NCBI GenBank assembly: GCA_046297935.1 | Contig: JBKBHA010000003.1 | Location: 62,001-126,000 of the forward strand | DNA from: CAYMZZ01 sp046297935 | Lineage (GTDB): Bacteria; Bacteroidota; Bacteroidia; Chitinophagales; Chitinophagaceae | Reading direction: 5' to 3' | DNA: 64,000 nt | Shown: positions 35,071-44,103 of the stretch, in pieces | Layout of the letters: each line of letters starts with the position of its first letter | Position numbering within the stretch: position 1 is the stretch's first letter | The notes under the pieces: generated by a model | Told to the model about the DNA's origin: nothing | Seen by the model: the letters and a program-made list of their open reading frames with translations, nothing else | Databases searched by the model: none | Program-made: the position numbers and the translations under genes

Positions 35071-36507
35071 ATGAAAAAGACGCTTTTCGCCATCCTAATT
35101 TGCCTGCCCGTGCTGATTTCGGCGCAGGACGGCTACGAAATCAAAATACAATTCAAGCCATTTGCCAACCAAACGGTTTACCTGGGTCACTATGCTGGCA
35201 AGCAATTTCCCATTGTTGATTCAGTAAAACTCAACGCTAAAGCTGAAGGCGTTTTGAAAGGAAGTGAGAAACTGGGCGGCGGGATTTATGTATTAGCCTA
35301 CCCCACCCGCGACCGGTTTATTGAAATGTTGATTGATCAGGACCAGCACTTTTCAGTGTTTGCCGATACCAGCAATTTGAAATCACGCTATTTTACCGGT
35401 TCCGACGATAACGAGCAATTTCTACGCTACCAGAGCCAGGTTGATAGCCTCGGAAAACGGCTAAACGAACTGGAAACGATGCGACCCACATCAGTTGCTT
35501 TAGGAGACTCTGCTTTTATTGATGCTGAAATAAAAGGCACCCGTAAAGCCATCAGCGACCTCCGGCATGATATTACTTCGGAACGGCCTCAATCAATACT
35601 GGCCATGTTGATGCGCCTAATGGAAGAACCACAGGTCCCGCCCGCCTCTGCTCACCCGGGTGGCAGCTACGATTCTGCATTTGCTTATCGCTATTTTAAA
35701 AATCATTATTGGGATGGTCTCTATTTTTTTGACGACCGAATGGTGCGGACACCGGCATCGCTATTCGATTCAAGGCTCGACAAATACATGAACACCTTGT
35801 TTTATCCAGACGCTGACTCAGTGATACGCGAACTCGATTATATGCTGGGCTATGCCACGCCCAGTAAGGAAATGACCAAATATCTGCTGGTTAAATTTGT
35901 AACACGGTACCTCAATCAGCAGTTCATGTGGGAAGACAAAGTGTTTGTACACCTTTTTCAGAAATATTTTGCCAACAAGAACTATGACTGGCTAACCGAG
36001 GAAGGAAAAAAAATGATCACCAACCGGGCCTATAGCCTGATGTCGAATATCATGGGCAACCCTGCCGAAGACATAGCGCTCCCCGACCAAAAGGGGAACC
36101 TTCGCCTGTTGTATGCAGATACCGCGCGGTTTACGCTGGTTACTTTCTGGGATCCCACCTGTGGGCACTGCAAAGAGACCCTGCCACAAATAGATTCGAT
36201 GTATCGAAAAAGCTGGAAAAACATAGGGCTCCGCATTTTTGCCGTAGCAAAAGAAACGGAGGGGAAAAAGGAGGACTGGCTGAAATTTATCAGCGACTAT
36301 AAGCTGGATGACTGGACACATGTGTATTACAGCAAGGCTGAAGAAAAGCTGCGGGTTGACAATAATATTCCCGGTTACGTTCAACTATACGATGCCCAGA
36401 CGGTACCAGCGCTTTTTTTGCTGGATCGTGAAAAACGCATCATTGCCAAAAAGCTTACCTGGGAGCAGACCGACGAAATTTTGAAGTTGAAATTGCAAAA
36501 GCAATAG
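35071..36507 (+). CDS. Secreted TlpA-like thiol-disulfide redoxin
   Basis: 478 aa. Signal peptide MKKTLFAILICLPVLISA. Residues 20-130 resemble the DUF4369 beta domain (FKPFANQTVYLGHYAGKQFP); residues about 130-320 are helical (DUF5106-like); the C-terminal 150 residues are a thioredoxin fold with active site DPTCGHCKETLPQID. Periplasmic redoxin probably reducing or oxidising secreted proteins. The frame is open upstream to 34432 across the rlmD gene, but that extension is a shadow; ATG 35071 gives the signal peptide. It precedes a periplasmic PPIase, so both may serve envelope protein folding. Confidence 0.88.
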   Translation: MKKTLFAILICLPVLISAQDGYEIKIQFKPFANQTVYLGHYAGKQFPIVDSVKLNAKAEGVLKGSEKLGGGIYVLAYPTRDRFIEMLIDQDQHFSVFADTSNLKSRYFTGSDDNEQFLRYQSQVDSLGKRLNELETMRPTSVALGDSAFIDAEIKGTRKAISDLRHDITSERPQSILAMLMRLMEEPQVPPASAHPGGSYDSAFAYRYFKNHYWDGLYFFDDRMVRTPASLFDSRLDKYMNTLFYPDADSVIRELDYMLGYATPSKEMTKYLLVKFVTRYLNQQFMWEDKVFVHLFQKYFANKNYDWLTEEGKKMITNRAYSLMSNIMGNPAEDIALPDQKGNLRLLYADTARFTLVTFWDPTCGHCKETLPQIDSMYRKSWKNIGLRIFAVAKETEGKKEDWLKFISDYKLDDWTHVYYSKAEEKLRVDNNIPGYVQLYDAQTVPALFLLDREKRIIAKKLTWEQTDEILKLKLQKQ

Positions 36508-36574
36508 ACGGGTTGTATTTTACCCAATAAATTTGCCCTCAATACGTTATCCAAGCACTTGAAAATTCCAAGTT

Positions 36575-38509
36575 ATGAAAAAGCCCATTCTGGCTTTATT
36601 GCTGTTTAGCCTGGCAATATTGCCCGCCTCTGCACAAACTTTATTCACCTACGGAAAGCATAAAGTGGATGCCAGCGAATTTTTGCGGGCGTTTGACAAA
36701 AACAACCGTCCCGAAGCCGGGCAACGGAAGCAGGCAATGAAAGACTATCTCCAGCTTTTCATCAACTCGCGACTGAAAATACAGGATGCCTATGACCATG
36801 GCTACGATACCCTTCCCCAACTTCGGAGTGAAATGGACGTGCTGCGCGGCCAGATTATTGAACCCTATCTGAGCGACCCCGCGGCCATAGATCGACTTCG
36901 TCATGAGGCCTTTTTAAGGAGCCAGAAGGATATTCATGTTGCTCATATTTTTATCAGCTTTACCAATGCAGCCGGTGTGGTTGATACAGTGGCTGCGCAG
37001 AAAAAGCTTAGTACAGTAAAAAGTCAGCTCAACGCTGGCGCCGATTTCAAAAAACTGGCGCGCGAGTACTCCGACGACCCTTCTGCCAAATTAAACGGTG
37101 GCGACCTTTCCTACATAACTGTTTTCACGCTTCCATATGCTTTTGAAAATATCATTTACCAGCTGAGCCCCGGAAAGGTTTCTGCTCCTTTCAGGTCAGG
37201 GTCAGGCTACCATATCTTTAAAAACCTTGGCGAGAGAAAAGCATTAGGTCGTATTCGCATCGATCAAATTTTGCTGGCCCTTCCTCCTGCCGCCGATCAA
37301 CAATCGATTGACCTTCGTCAGAAACTGGCCGACTCGCTTTATCAGGTATTAATTGCCGGTGGCGATTTCGCCAGCCTGGCTCAACGCTACAGTAATGACC
37401 TGGTAAGCGCTCAGGCCAATGGACGGGTGCCTGATATTTCAGTGGGGCAATACGATGCTGATTTCGAAAATCATATTGCTTCTATCAGGAACGGGCAGAT
37501 TGGTCTGCCATTTCGTTCGCAACATGGCTTCCATATTGTTCGTAAGGTTGAAGACATGCCGGTGCCTACTGATAGCAATGACGTAAGCTATCGCGAACTA
37601 CTGGAGCAAAAAGTCATTAACGATGATCGCTGGAAAACTGCCCGCGATTTCATTTACAAACAGGTGCTGAAGCGCCCCGGCATCAAGCCTGCGCCCTATA
37701 GCAATGATGTGATCTGGGCCATCAGCGACAGCCTGCTCGACTTCAAACCTGCCGGAGCCGCGCGCAAACTTTCCCGCGAAACGATTCTATTTCATATTGG
37801 CCGCGACAGTTCAACCGTTAACGACTGGATTCGTTTCGCCCAAATGAACCGATATCGATCCGATCGGGGCGGCATTCGTCCCTATCCTGAATTAATGCAG
37901 GAGTTTCGCCAGCAGGCTATGTACCAATATTACCGCAATCACCTCGAAGACTACAATGAAAAATTCCGTATACAGATGACGGAGTTCCGCGAAGGCAATT
38001 TGTTTTTTGAAGTGATGCAGCAGGAGGTTTGGAACAAAGCGCAGACGGACACCGCCAGCCTGCGGAAAATATTCGAAAGCAATAAGCAAAAATATCAATG
38101 GGGAAATAGCGCAACTGCCTGGTTGTTCTTTTGCCCCGATAGCAGTACTGCTGCAACACTACTTACAGCACTGAAAACGAATATTAGCAACATCAATCTT
38201 ACAATGGATGCCTTCCGCGACAGGGTGGTGGCCGATTCTGCCAGATTTGACTGGGATCAGTTGCCCGGACTAAACGGCTCCGAACCAATAGCCGGTCGCT
38301 TTACCAGTTTCGTATCCAATCCAACGGATCAGACTACTTCTTTTGCCTATATCATAAAAGTATTTACGCAACCAGAGCCCAGAACTTTCGAAGAAGCGCG
38401 GGGTCTGGTAATGAACGATTATCAGCAAATGCTCGAAGAGCAATGGTTAAAAAAACTGAAGAAGAAATATCCTGTACAGATCGATCAGAAAGTGCTTTCG
38501 GCACTCTAG
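36575..38509 (+). CDS. Periplasmic parvulin-type peptidyl-prolyl isomerase, SurA-like
   Basis: 644 aa. Signal peptide MKKPILALLLFSLAILPASA. N-terminal helical SurA-like region to about 115, then two parvulin domains: about 119-222 (HVAHIFISFTN ... YSDDPSAKLNGGDLSYIT) and about 227-325 (IRIDQILLAL ... GRVPDISVGQYDADFENHI). The remaining 300 residues are helical with no clear family. Such proteins chaperone outer-membrane barrels. Start ATG 36575; a TAAATTTG element lies at 36528-36535. The gene lies 67 nt after the redoxin and probably shares its transcript. Confidence 0.9.
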   Translation: MKKPILALLLFSLAILPASAQTLFTYGKHKVDASEFLRAFDKNNRPEAGQRKQAMKDYLQLFINSRLKIQDAYDHGYDTLPQLRSEMDVLRGQIIEPYLSDPAAIDRLRHEAFLRSQKDIHVAHIFISFTNAAGVVDTVAAQKKLSTVKSQLNAGADFKKLAREYSDDPSAKLNGGDLSYITVFTLPYAFENIIYQLSPGKVSAPFRSGSGYHIFKNLGERKALGRIRIDQILLALPPAADQQSIDLRQKLADSLYQVLIAGGDFASLAQRYSNDLVSAQANGRVPDISVGQYDADFENHIASIRNGQIGLPFRSQHGFHIVRKVEDMPVPTDSNDVSYRELLEQKVINDDRWKTARDFIYKQVLKRPGIKPAPYSNDVIWAISDSLLDFKPAGAARKLSRETILFHIGRDSSTVNDWIRFAQMNRYRSDRGGIRPYPELMQEFRQQAMYQYYRNHLEDYNEKFRIQMTEFREGNLFFEVMQQEVWNKAQTDTASLRKIFESNKQKYQWGNSATAWLFFCPDSSTAATLLTALKTNISNINLTMDAFRDRVVADSARFDWDQLPGLNGSEPIAGRFTSFVSNPTDQTTSFAYIIKVFTQPEPRTFEEARGLVMNDYQQMLEEQWLKKLKKKYPVQIDQKVLSAL

Positions 38510-38526
38510 TCCGGCAGGCAGCAGAA

Positions 38527-39294
38527 TCAGATACTTCCTTTCGCTTCTTCGTGAAGCCAGTCTTTACGGCGTAGCACAAAGTCGCGACCCAGGTAGAGTT
38601 TTTTCACCTGATCGTCACTCGCCAGTTCTTCGGCTGTGCCGTGTTTAAATATTTTGCCTTCAATCAACAGGTAAGCACGATCGCATATCGACAACGTCTC
38701 TGTTACATTGTGATCGGTGATGAGTATGCCAATATTCTTGTATTTGAGGCGGGCCACAATCGCCTGAATATCCTCCACCGCAATCGGGTCGATGCCTGCA
38801 AACGGTTCGTCAAGTAAAATGAATTTGGGATTTACGGCCAGTGCCCGGGCTATCTCCGTACGGCGGCGTTCACCACCGCTCAACACATCCCCATTGCTCT
38901 TTCTAACATGATGCAGCCGAAATTCATCGAGCAGCGACTCCAGTTTTTCTCGTTGTTCAGCCTTCGACAGGCCCGTCATTTCCAGCACAGCAGAAATATT
39001 GTCTTCTACACTCAGTTTTCTAAAAACCGAGGCTTCCTGAGGCAGGTAGCCAATGCCCAATTGAGCCCGCTTGTACATGGGCAAGCTGGTAATTTCCTGT
39101 TTGTCCAGAAACACTCGCCCTTCGTCGGGCCTCACCAGCCCAACTACCTGATAAAATGAGGTGGTTTTCCCTGCACCATTCGGCCCCAGCAAACCCACGA
39201 TCTCCCCCTGGCTCACCTCAAACGACACATGGTTCACTACGGTTCGATTTCCGTACCGTTTCACCAGGTCGCGAGCGTAGATAGTAATAGACAT
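38527..39294 (-). CDS. lptB: LPS export ABC transporter ATPase LptB
   Basis: 255 aa ATPase of the LptB2FG complex that extracts lipopolysaccharide from the inner membrane. Walker A GLLGPNGAGKTTSFYQVV, LptB-type Q-loop region IGYLPQEASVFRKLSVEDNI, signature LSGGERRRTEIARAL and Walker B FILLDEPFAGIDPIAVEDIQ. These fit LptB closely. Start ATG 39294; a repeat array begins 13 nt upstream, so its promoter must lie within or beyond the repeat. Convergent with the PPIase. Confidence 0.94.
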   Translation of the reverse strand: MSITIYARDLVKRYGNRTVVNHVSFEVSQGEIVGLLGPNGAGKTTSFYQVVGLVRPDEGRVFLDKQEITSLPMYKRAQLGIGYLPQEASVFRKLSVEDNISAVLEMTGLSKAEQREKLESLLDEFRLHHVRKSNGDVLSGGERRRTEIARALAVNPKFILLDEPFAGIDPIAVEDIQAIVARLKYKNIGILITDHNVTETLSICDRAYLLIEGKIFKHGTAEELASDDQVKKLYLGRDFVLRRKDWLHEEAKGSI

Positions 39295-39306
39295 GGGGCA
39301 AAAGTA

Positions 39307-39796
39307 AACCGAAAAGACGTGAAACGTGAGAGGTGAGACGTGAAAGGTGAGAGGTGAGGGGTGAGAGGGGAGAGGTGGAACGGGAGAGTGGAGAGGTGAG
39401 TGGTGAGATTTTCCATTTACAGTAGCTGCAATTGAATCTGCATAAACCGCAAACGAAACGCATAAAGTGCCCTTTTTTTACTGAAATCCAAACACTTGCA
39501 AAAAAATTCCGGAGTCGACCCCAATCGATCGCTTAGCCTCTTGCACGTAGGTATTTCAAGAAAATATTTCATCCCCCCTTGCTCCATGCGGTTCGCACGA
39601 CATTCTCCACTCCTCTCTCACCTTTCCCCTCTCACCCCTCACCTCTCACCTTTCACGTCTCACGTTTCACGTCTCACGTTTCATCTGCCTTCGCTACGCT
39701 TCGGCAGACAAGCCTTTCACCTCTCACCTTTCACCTCTCCCCTCTCACCCCTCACCTCTCACCTTTCACGTCTCACCTTTCACCTTTCACCTTTTC
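39307..39796. repeat. Large inverted repeat of GGTGAGA / TCTCACC words between lptB and metF
   Basis: Left arm 39307-39412 is made of GTGAGAGGTGAAACGTGAGA-like words; right arm 39600-39796 is their complement (TCTCACCTTTCACGTCTCAC), with many long exact matches. An imperfect palindrome TCTGCC...GGCAGA at 39684-39708 interrupts the right arm. The 187 nt between the arms hold no recognisable gene. The arms flank divergent promoters of lptB and metF. The array creates spurious frames upstream of metF. Confidence 0.9.
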
Positions 39797-39800
39797 AACC

Positions 39801-39808
39801 TACTTTTG
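39801..39808 (+). promoter_or_regulatory. -7 box TACTTTTG eight bases before metF
   Basis: TACTTTTG fits TAnnTTTG and ends 8 nt before the metF ATG. It directly follows the repeat array, which supplies whatever lies at the -33 position. Confidence 0.45.
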
Positions 39809-39816
39809 CTCCCCAA

Positions 39817-40767
39817 ATGAAAGTAACCGAACATATTGCCCAGGCCAAAGGCACTCTTATATCTTTTGAAGTCCTGCCGCCCCTGAAAGGAAAAGGTATA
39901 GAAGCTCTATACAAGCATCTCGATCCGCTGATGGAACATAAACCCGCTTTCATCAATGTGACCTATCACCGTAGTGAACATGTTTTTAAGAAACGTGCAG
40001 ATGGAAGCTTCGAGAAAGTAGTCATTCGGAAGCGCCCCGGCACTGAAAGTATTTGTGCTGCCATCATGAACAAATACGATGTAGATACAGTGCCACACCT
40101 GATTTGCGGAGGTTTTAGTGTCAACGAAACGGAGGATGCGCTTCTCAATCTTCAATATCTGGGTATTGACAACGTGCTGGTGCTTCGCGGCGATGCTGCC
40201 AAAAACGAAACCACTTTCGAACCGGAACCCGATGGACATAAGTTTGCCAGCGAACTGCTTCGCCAGGTAGTAAACCTCAACGCAGGTGTTTACCTCGAAG
40301 AAGACCTGAAGGGAACAAACAAAACTACTTTCTGTATTGGTGTGGCTGGTTATCCCGAAAAACATTTTGAGGCGCCCAATATGCAGGCCGATCTGCAGTA
40401 CCTGAAAGCAAAAGTAGACAACGGTGCTGATTACATTGTTACACAAATGTTTTTTGACAACGATAAATATTATTCGTTCGTCAAGGCCTGCCGCGAAATG
40501 GGCATCAATGTTCCAATTATTCCGGGACTGAAACCTATTTACAATCGTAAGCAGCTAACCATGCTTCCCAAAACTTTTCATATTGACCTGCCCACTGATC
40601 TTAGCAATGAAATTTTGAAATGCAAGACCGACGAGGAAGTAGAACAGGTAGGTATGGAGTGGCTGCTAAATCAAAGCCGCGATCTGAAAAAAGCAGGCGT
40701 GCCAGTGCTTCACTATTACACACTGGGTAAGCCACATATTGTTTCGAAGGTGGTTTCCAACTTGTGA
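39817..40767 (+). CDS. metF: Methylenetetrahydrofolate reductase
   Basis: 316 aa flavoenzyme reducing 5,10-methylene-THF to 5-methyl-THF for methionine synthesis. Family motifs: FEVLPPLKGKGIEALYKHLD, FINVTYH, PHLICGGFS, NVLVLRGDAAK, CIGVAGYPEKH, ADYIVTQMFFDNDKYYSFV and IPGLKPI. The frame is open 107 codons upstream through the repeats; ATG 39817 (MKVTEHIAQAKG) is the start because similarity begins there. No riboswitch was recognised upstream. Confidence 0.96.
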   Translation: MKVTEHIAQAKGTLISFEVLPPLKGKGIEALYKHLDPLMEHKPAFINVTYHRSEHVFKKRADGSFEKVVIRKRPGTESICAAIMNKYDVDTVPHLICGGFSVNETEDALLNLQYLGIDNVLVLRGDAAKNETTFEPEPDGHKFASELLRQVVNLNAGVYLEEDLKGTNKTTFCIGVAGYPEKHFEAPNMQADLQYLKAKVDNGADYIVTQMFFDNDKYYSFVKACREMGINVPIIPGLKPIYNRKQLTMLPKTFHIDLPTDLSNEILKCKTDEEVEQVGMEWLLNQSRDLKKAGVPVLHYYTLGKPHIVSKVVSNL

Positions 40768-40862
40768 TGCTGTTTGGACACATGTTCGCGACTGGGTGAT
40801 TTGTTTTCCTAATCAAATTAACTCATGGCCGAATTGCCAAATTCCTTATTTTGCCTGCCACA

Positions 40863-42383
40863 ATGAGTCTGCTCAGTCCTGCCATATCTTCTCTCGCCCG
40901 GATGCGTCTATGGCGTATTGAAGGGTGGAAACAGCATCCTTCCGACTCGCAACGCGAAGTGTTGCAGGATCTGGTAACCAGCGCGCAGTACACCGAATTT
41001 GGTCGACGCTACCGGTTTTCGGATCTGTTTAATATCAAGTCGTTCAAGCAGGCAGTACCAATTCACGAGTACAACGACCTGAAGCCCTACATTGAGCGAA
41101 TGATGAAGGGCGAACAAAATCTGTTATGGAATACCCCGGTTTACTGGTTCGCCAAAAGCAGTGGTACCACCAGCGACAAAAGTAAATTCATCCCCATAAG
41201 CGACGAAAGTCTGGAAGACTGCCATTTCAAAGCGGCCAAGGATGTACTGACCATGTACTATCAGTTCAATCCCGATTCTACCTTGCTAACGGGAAAAGGC
41301 CTGGTTATTGGCGGAAGTCATAATATTAACCCCATGAACGCCGATGCTCAATACGGCGATCTGAGCGCGGTTCTCCTGCAAAACTCTCCCTTCTGGGGTC
41401 ATTGGCTCCGTACACCCGACCTTAGCATCGCTTTAATGGATGAATGGGAAAACAAGATTGAATTACTGGCCAATAGCACCATTCGGGAAAACGTGACCTC
41501 TATCTCCGGCGTGCCGACCTGGACACTGGTGCTGTTTAAACGAATTCTCGAGCTCACCGGCCGCAACCAGATCTGCGATGTGTGGCCCAACCTGGAACTG
41601 TACATGCATGGTGGTGTTTCATTTACTCCCTATCGCGCTCAGTTTGAAAAACTCATTGGCAAGCCCATACACTATCTGGAAATGTACAATGCCTCCGAAG
41701 GTTTTTTTGCAGCACAGGAAAAACCCGGCGACGATGGCATGTTGCTGTTCACTGACCATGGCATATTCATGGAGTTCATGCCCGTAAGTGAATATGGACA
41801 GGCACAACCGCGCACAATTGGTCTGCAGGATGTGGAACTCGGCAGGAACTATGCCCTGGTCATTAGTACCAATGGCGGACTTTGGCGTTATCTGCTTGGC
41901 GATACCATTCAATTCACGTCGCTTTCTCCTTACCGCATTGTGGTGTCAGGTCGCCTAAAACACTATATGAATGCTTTTGGCGAAGAAGTGATCGTTGATA
42001 ATACCGATAAGGCCATCGCGGCGGCCTGCCAGGCCACCAATGCAATAGTGAGTGATTATACTGCAGCACCGGTCTATTTCTCCGAAGCGTCCAATGGTGC
42101 TCACGAATGGCTGATAGAATTCGACAGGGCTCCCGACAACCTTGAGCAGTTTGTTGACCAGCTGGACGCAAATCTAAAAAAGGTCAATAGCGACTACGAG
42201 GCTAAACGCTATAAGGACATTGCATTGCGGCGCCCTCTGGTACATGCTTTGCCGGCAGGTAGTTTTACTAACTGGCTGCGAAGCAAAGGAAAACTTGGCG
42301 GACAACACAAGGTACCTCGACTAAGCAACGACCGCACTTATATCGATGAAATCATCTTATTCCAAAATAAGCAGACCAACTAA
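40863..42383 (+). CDS. GH3 auxin-responsive promoter family protein
   Basis: 506 aa from ATG 40863 (MSLLSPAISSLARMRLWRIE); a TTG 12 nt earlier is possible. Adenylate-forming motifs are visible: FAKSSGTTSDKSKFIPIS, the TNGGLWRYLLGDTIQF region, and LGGQHKVPRLSNDR at the end. Plant GH3 enzymes conjugate amino acids to acyl acids; the bacterial members are widespread in Bacteroidota with unknown substrates. It lies 22 nt before fabG. Confidence 0.93.
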   Translation: MSLLSPAISSLARMRLWRIEGWKQHPSDSQREVLQDLVTSAQYTEFGRRYRFSDLFNIKSFKQAVPIHEYNDLKPYIERMMKGEQNLLWNTPVYWFAKSSGTTSDKSKFIPISDESLEDCHFKAAKDVLTMYYQFNPDSTLLTGKGLVIGGSHNINPMNADAQYGDLSAVLLQNSPFWGHWLRTPDLSIALMDEWENKIELLANSTIRENVTSISGVPTWTLVLFKRILELTGRNQICDVWPNLELYMHGGVSFTPYRAQFEKLIGKPIHYLEMYNASEGFFAAQEKPGDDGMLLFTDHGIFMEFMPVSEYGQAQPRTIGLQDVELGRNYALVISTNGGLWRYLLGDTIQFTSLSPYRIVVSGRLKHYMNAFGEEVIVDNTDKAIAAACQATNAIVSDYTAAPVYFSEASNGAHEWLIEFDRAPDNLEQFVDQLDANLKKVNSDYEAKRYKDIALRRPLVHALPAGSFTNWLRSKGKLGGQHKVPRLSNDRTYIDEIILFQNKQTN

Positions 42384-42404
42384 TTTCCAAAACAACAGAC
42401 CTAT

Positions 42405-43160
42405 ATGAAGTTACTCGAAAACAAAGTGGCCATCGTTACCGGCGCAGCCCGTGGAATTGGCGAAGCAATTGCGCTAAAATTCGCCGAACACGGTGCCAAT
42501 ATTGCTTTCACTTACGTAAGCGATAGCAGCGCTACCCGCGCCAGCCAGCTGGTTGAAAAAATACAGGGCATGGGCGTGAAGGCCAAAGCCTGGCAAAGCA
42601 ATGCAGGCGATGTGGCCCAATGCGAAAAACTGGTTAATGAAGTAATGGCTGAATTTGGCAGCGTAGACATCTGCGTCAACAATGCAGGCATTTCAAAAGA
42701 TAATCTCCTGCTTCGGATGACCCCCGACCAGTGGGATGAAGTAATTCGGGTAAATCTGAACAGCGTATTCTACATGACCAAACAGGTTATCAAGCCCATG
42801 ATGAAGGCCCGGGCCGGTGTGATCATCAATATGAGCTCAGTAATCGGGGAAATGGGCAATGCGGGCCAAAGCAGTTATGCCGCGTCAAAAGCAGGCATCA
42901 TCGGCTTTACCAAAAGCGTGGCAAAAGAACTGGGCAGCCGTAATATTCGTTGCAATGCCATCGCACCCGGTTTTGTAGAAACCGATATGACCGCCTATTT
43001 GAAAGAAGGCGAAGCGGCCGACAAATATAAGGCGGGCATACCACTGGGCCGATTTGCAAGCGCCGAAGATATCGCCAACAGCACCCTCTTCCTCGCGTCT
43101 GATATGGGCGCTTATATTACCGGACAAACCCTGAGCGTTTGCGGTGGACTCAACATCTAA
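42405..43160 (+). CDS. fabG: 3-oxoacyl-ACP reductase FabG
   Basis: 251 aa short-chain dehydrogenase reducing 3-oxoacyl-ACP with NADPH in fatty acid elongation. Cofactor motif VTGAARGIGEAIALKF, NNAGISKDN, catalytic Ser/Tyr/Lys in MSSVIGEMGNAGQSSYAASK, and IRCNAIAPGFVETDM. The very close match to FabG motifs makes other SDRs unlikely. It is followed by a strong bidirectional terminator. Confidence 0.93.
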   Translation: MKLLENKVAIVTGAARGIGEAIALKFAEHGANIAFTYVSDSSATRASQLVEKIQGMGVKAKAWQSNAGDVAQCEKLVNEVMAEFGSVDICVNNAGISKDNLLLRMTPDQWDEVIRVNLNSVFYMTKQVIKPMMKARAGVIINMSSVIGEMGNAGQSSYAASKAGIIGFTKSVAKELGSRNIRCNAIAPGFVETDMTAYLKEGEAADKYKAGIPLGRFASAEDIANSTLFLASDMGAYITGQTLSVCGGLNI

Positions 43161-43164
43161 TCAA

Positions 43165-43207
43165 CAATATTTATAAAGCCGGCGATGGGCCGGCTTTATA
43201 AATATTG
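43165..43207. terminator. Bidirectional terminator, 19-bp perfect stem
   Basis: CAATATTTATAAAGCCGGC (43165-43183) pairs perfectly with 43189-43207 across a GATGG loop. It sits 4 nt after the fabG stop and 4 nt before the end of the convergent GT2 gene, serving both. Confidence 0.88.
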
Positions 43208-43211
43208 TCAT

Positions 43212-44027
43212 CTATCTGGTTTCCTGAAGTTGTCGCTGCGGCATTTTCGCCTCCCCTGCTACCGGACGCAAAGCGCCAGTCTGTTGCATCTTCCAAAGTT
43301 TATAGTACTTCAGAAAATGATAACGGGTCTGAATGCAGGCAATTTGCCAGCCCCGCTTCCCGCTCAAAAAGCCCCGACGAAGAATATAGTCATTGAAGAA
43401 AAACCAGCTGGGGCTTGCCAGAATCTTTAACCAGTTTGTACGCCGGCCCGCGCGATACATCGACTGTGCTGCGATGCTGCTGAAACGCTCCGTGCGAATA
43501 TGATGCTCAGTTACTGATCGGCAAATAAAATGAAGGATATCGCCTTTCAGATGACAGACAGCCGTTGTAGCAGGCACCTGAATCTGGTCGTGTGGGTCAA
43601 GCCCGCCCCACTTCAGTTGCTTTCTATTCACCAACCGCACTTTCGGCTCGGGGTACCAGGCACCATGACGAATAAACCGGTCGCAATAATAGGCACATCG
43701 GTGCATCCGATAAGCCAAAAAGGCAAAGCCTCGTTTTGCCTTCAATATCGATTGCTGCAGAACAGGATCCAACATTTCATCAGCGTCCAAACTTAACACG
43801 TAATCGTAACTGGCCAATTGTAAGGCCCTGTTCTTCTGAGACACATAGCCCGTAAATGGATGTAGATACACTTTGGCTCCCCGCTCGGCTGCAATCTCCA
43901 CCGTTCGGTCAGTTGAATTGGAATCCAACACAACCACCTCGTCCGCAACTGGTAACACCGAATCAATACAACGGCCAATGCTGGCTTCTTCATTGTAAGT
44001 AATGATAACAACCGATAATTTTTCCAT
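43212..44027 (-). CDS. Family 2 glycosyltransferase, LPS-core-type
   Basis: 271 aa GT-A enzyme. N-terminal LSVVIITYNEEASIGRCIDS, nucleotide-sugar site VVVLDSNSTDRTVEIA and DADEML (DxD). The long C-terminal region with RHGAWYPEPKVRLVNRKQLK and IHCHLKGDILHF-like (VCHLKGDILHF) is typical of the KdtX/WaaE-like LPS core glucosyltransferases. It starts the surface-glycan region, divergent from the O-antigen ligase gene. Confidence 0.9.
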   Translation of the reverse strand: MEKLSVVIITYNEEASIGRCIDSVLPVADEVVVLDSNSTDRTVEIAAERGAKVYLHPFTGYVSQKNRALQLASYDYVLSLDADEMLDPVLQQSILKAKRGFAFLAYRMHRCAYYCDRFIRHGAWYPEPKVRLVNRKQLKWGGLDPHDQIQVPATTAVCHLKGDILHFICRSVTEHHIRTERFSSIAAQSMYRAGRRTNWLKILASPSWFFFNDYILRRGFLSGKRGWQIACIQTRYHFLKYYKLWKMQQTGALRPVAGEAKMPQRQLQETR

Positions 44028-44088
44028 AGCATCCGGTTTAAATCAAATCATATGCAACTAAAACAAAGACCGATATGTCAACAGATTC

Positions 44089-44096
44089 TACCTTTG
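44089..44096 (+). promoter_or_regulatory. -7 box TACCTTTG seven bases before the ligase gene
   Basis: TACCTTTG matches TAnnTTTG and ends 7 nt before ATG 44104, implying a near-leaderless transcript. Confidence 0.45.
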
Positions 44097-44103
44097 TCGT
44101 TAG

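Noticed and set aside
39496..39816. Upstream extension of the metF frame
   Set aside because: It is translated repeat sequence (LSPLTSHLS-type) with no family similarity.
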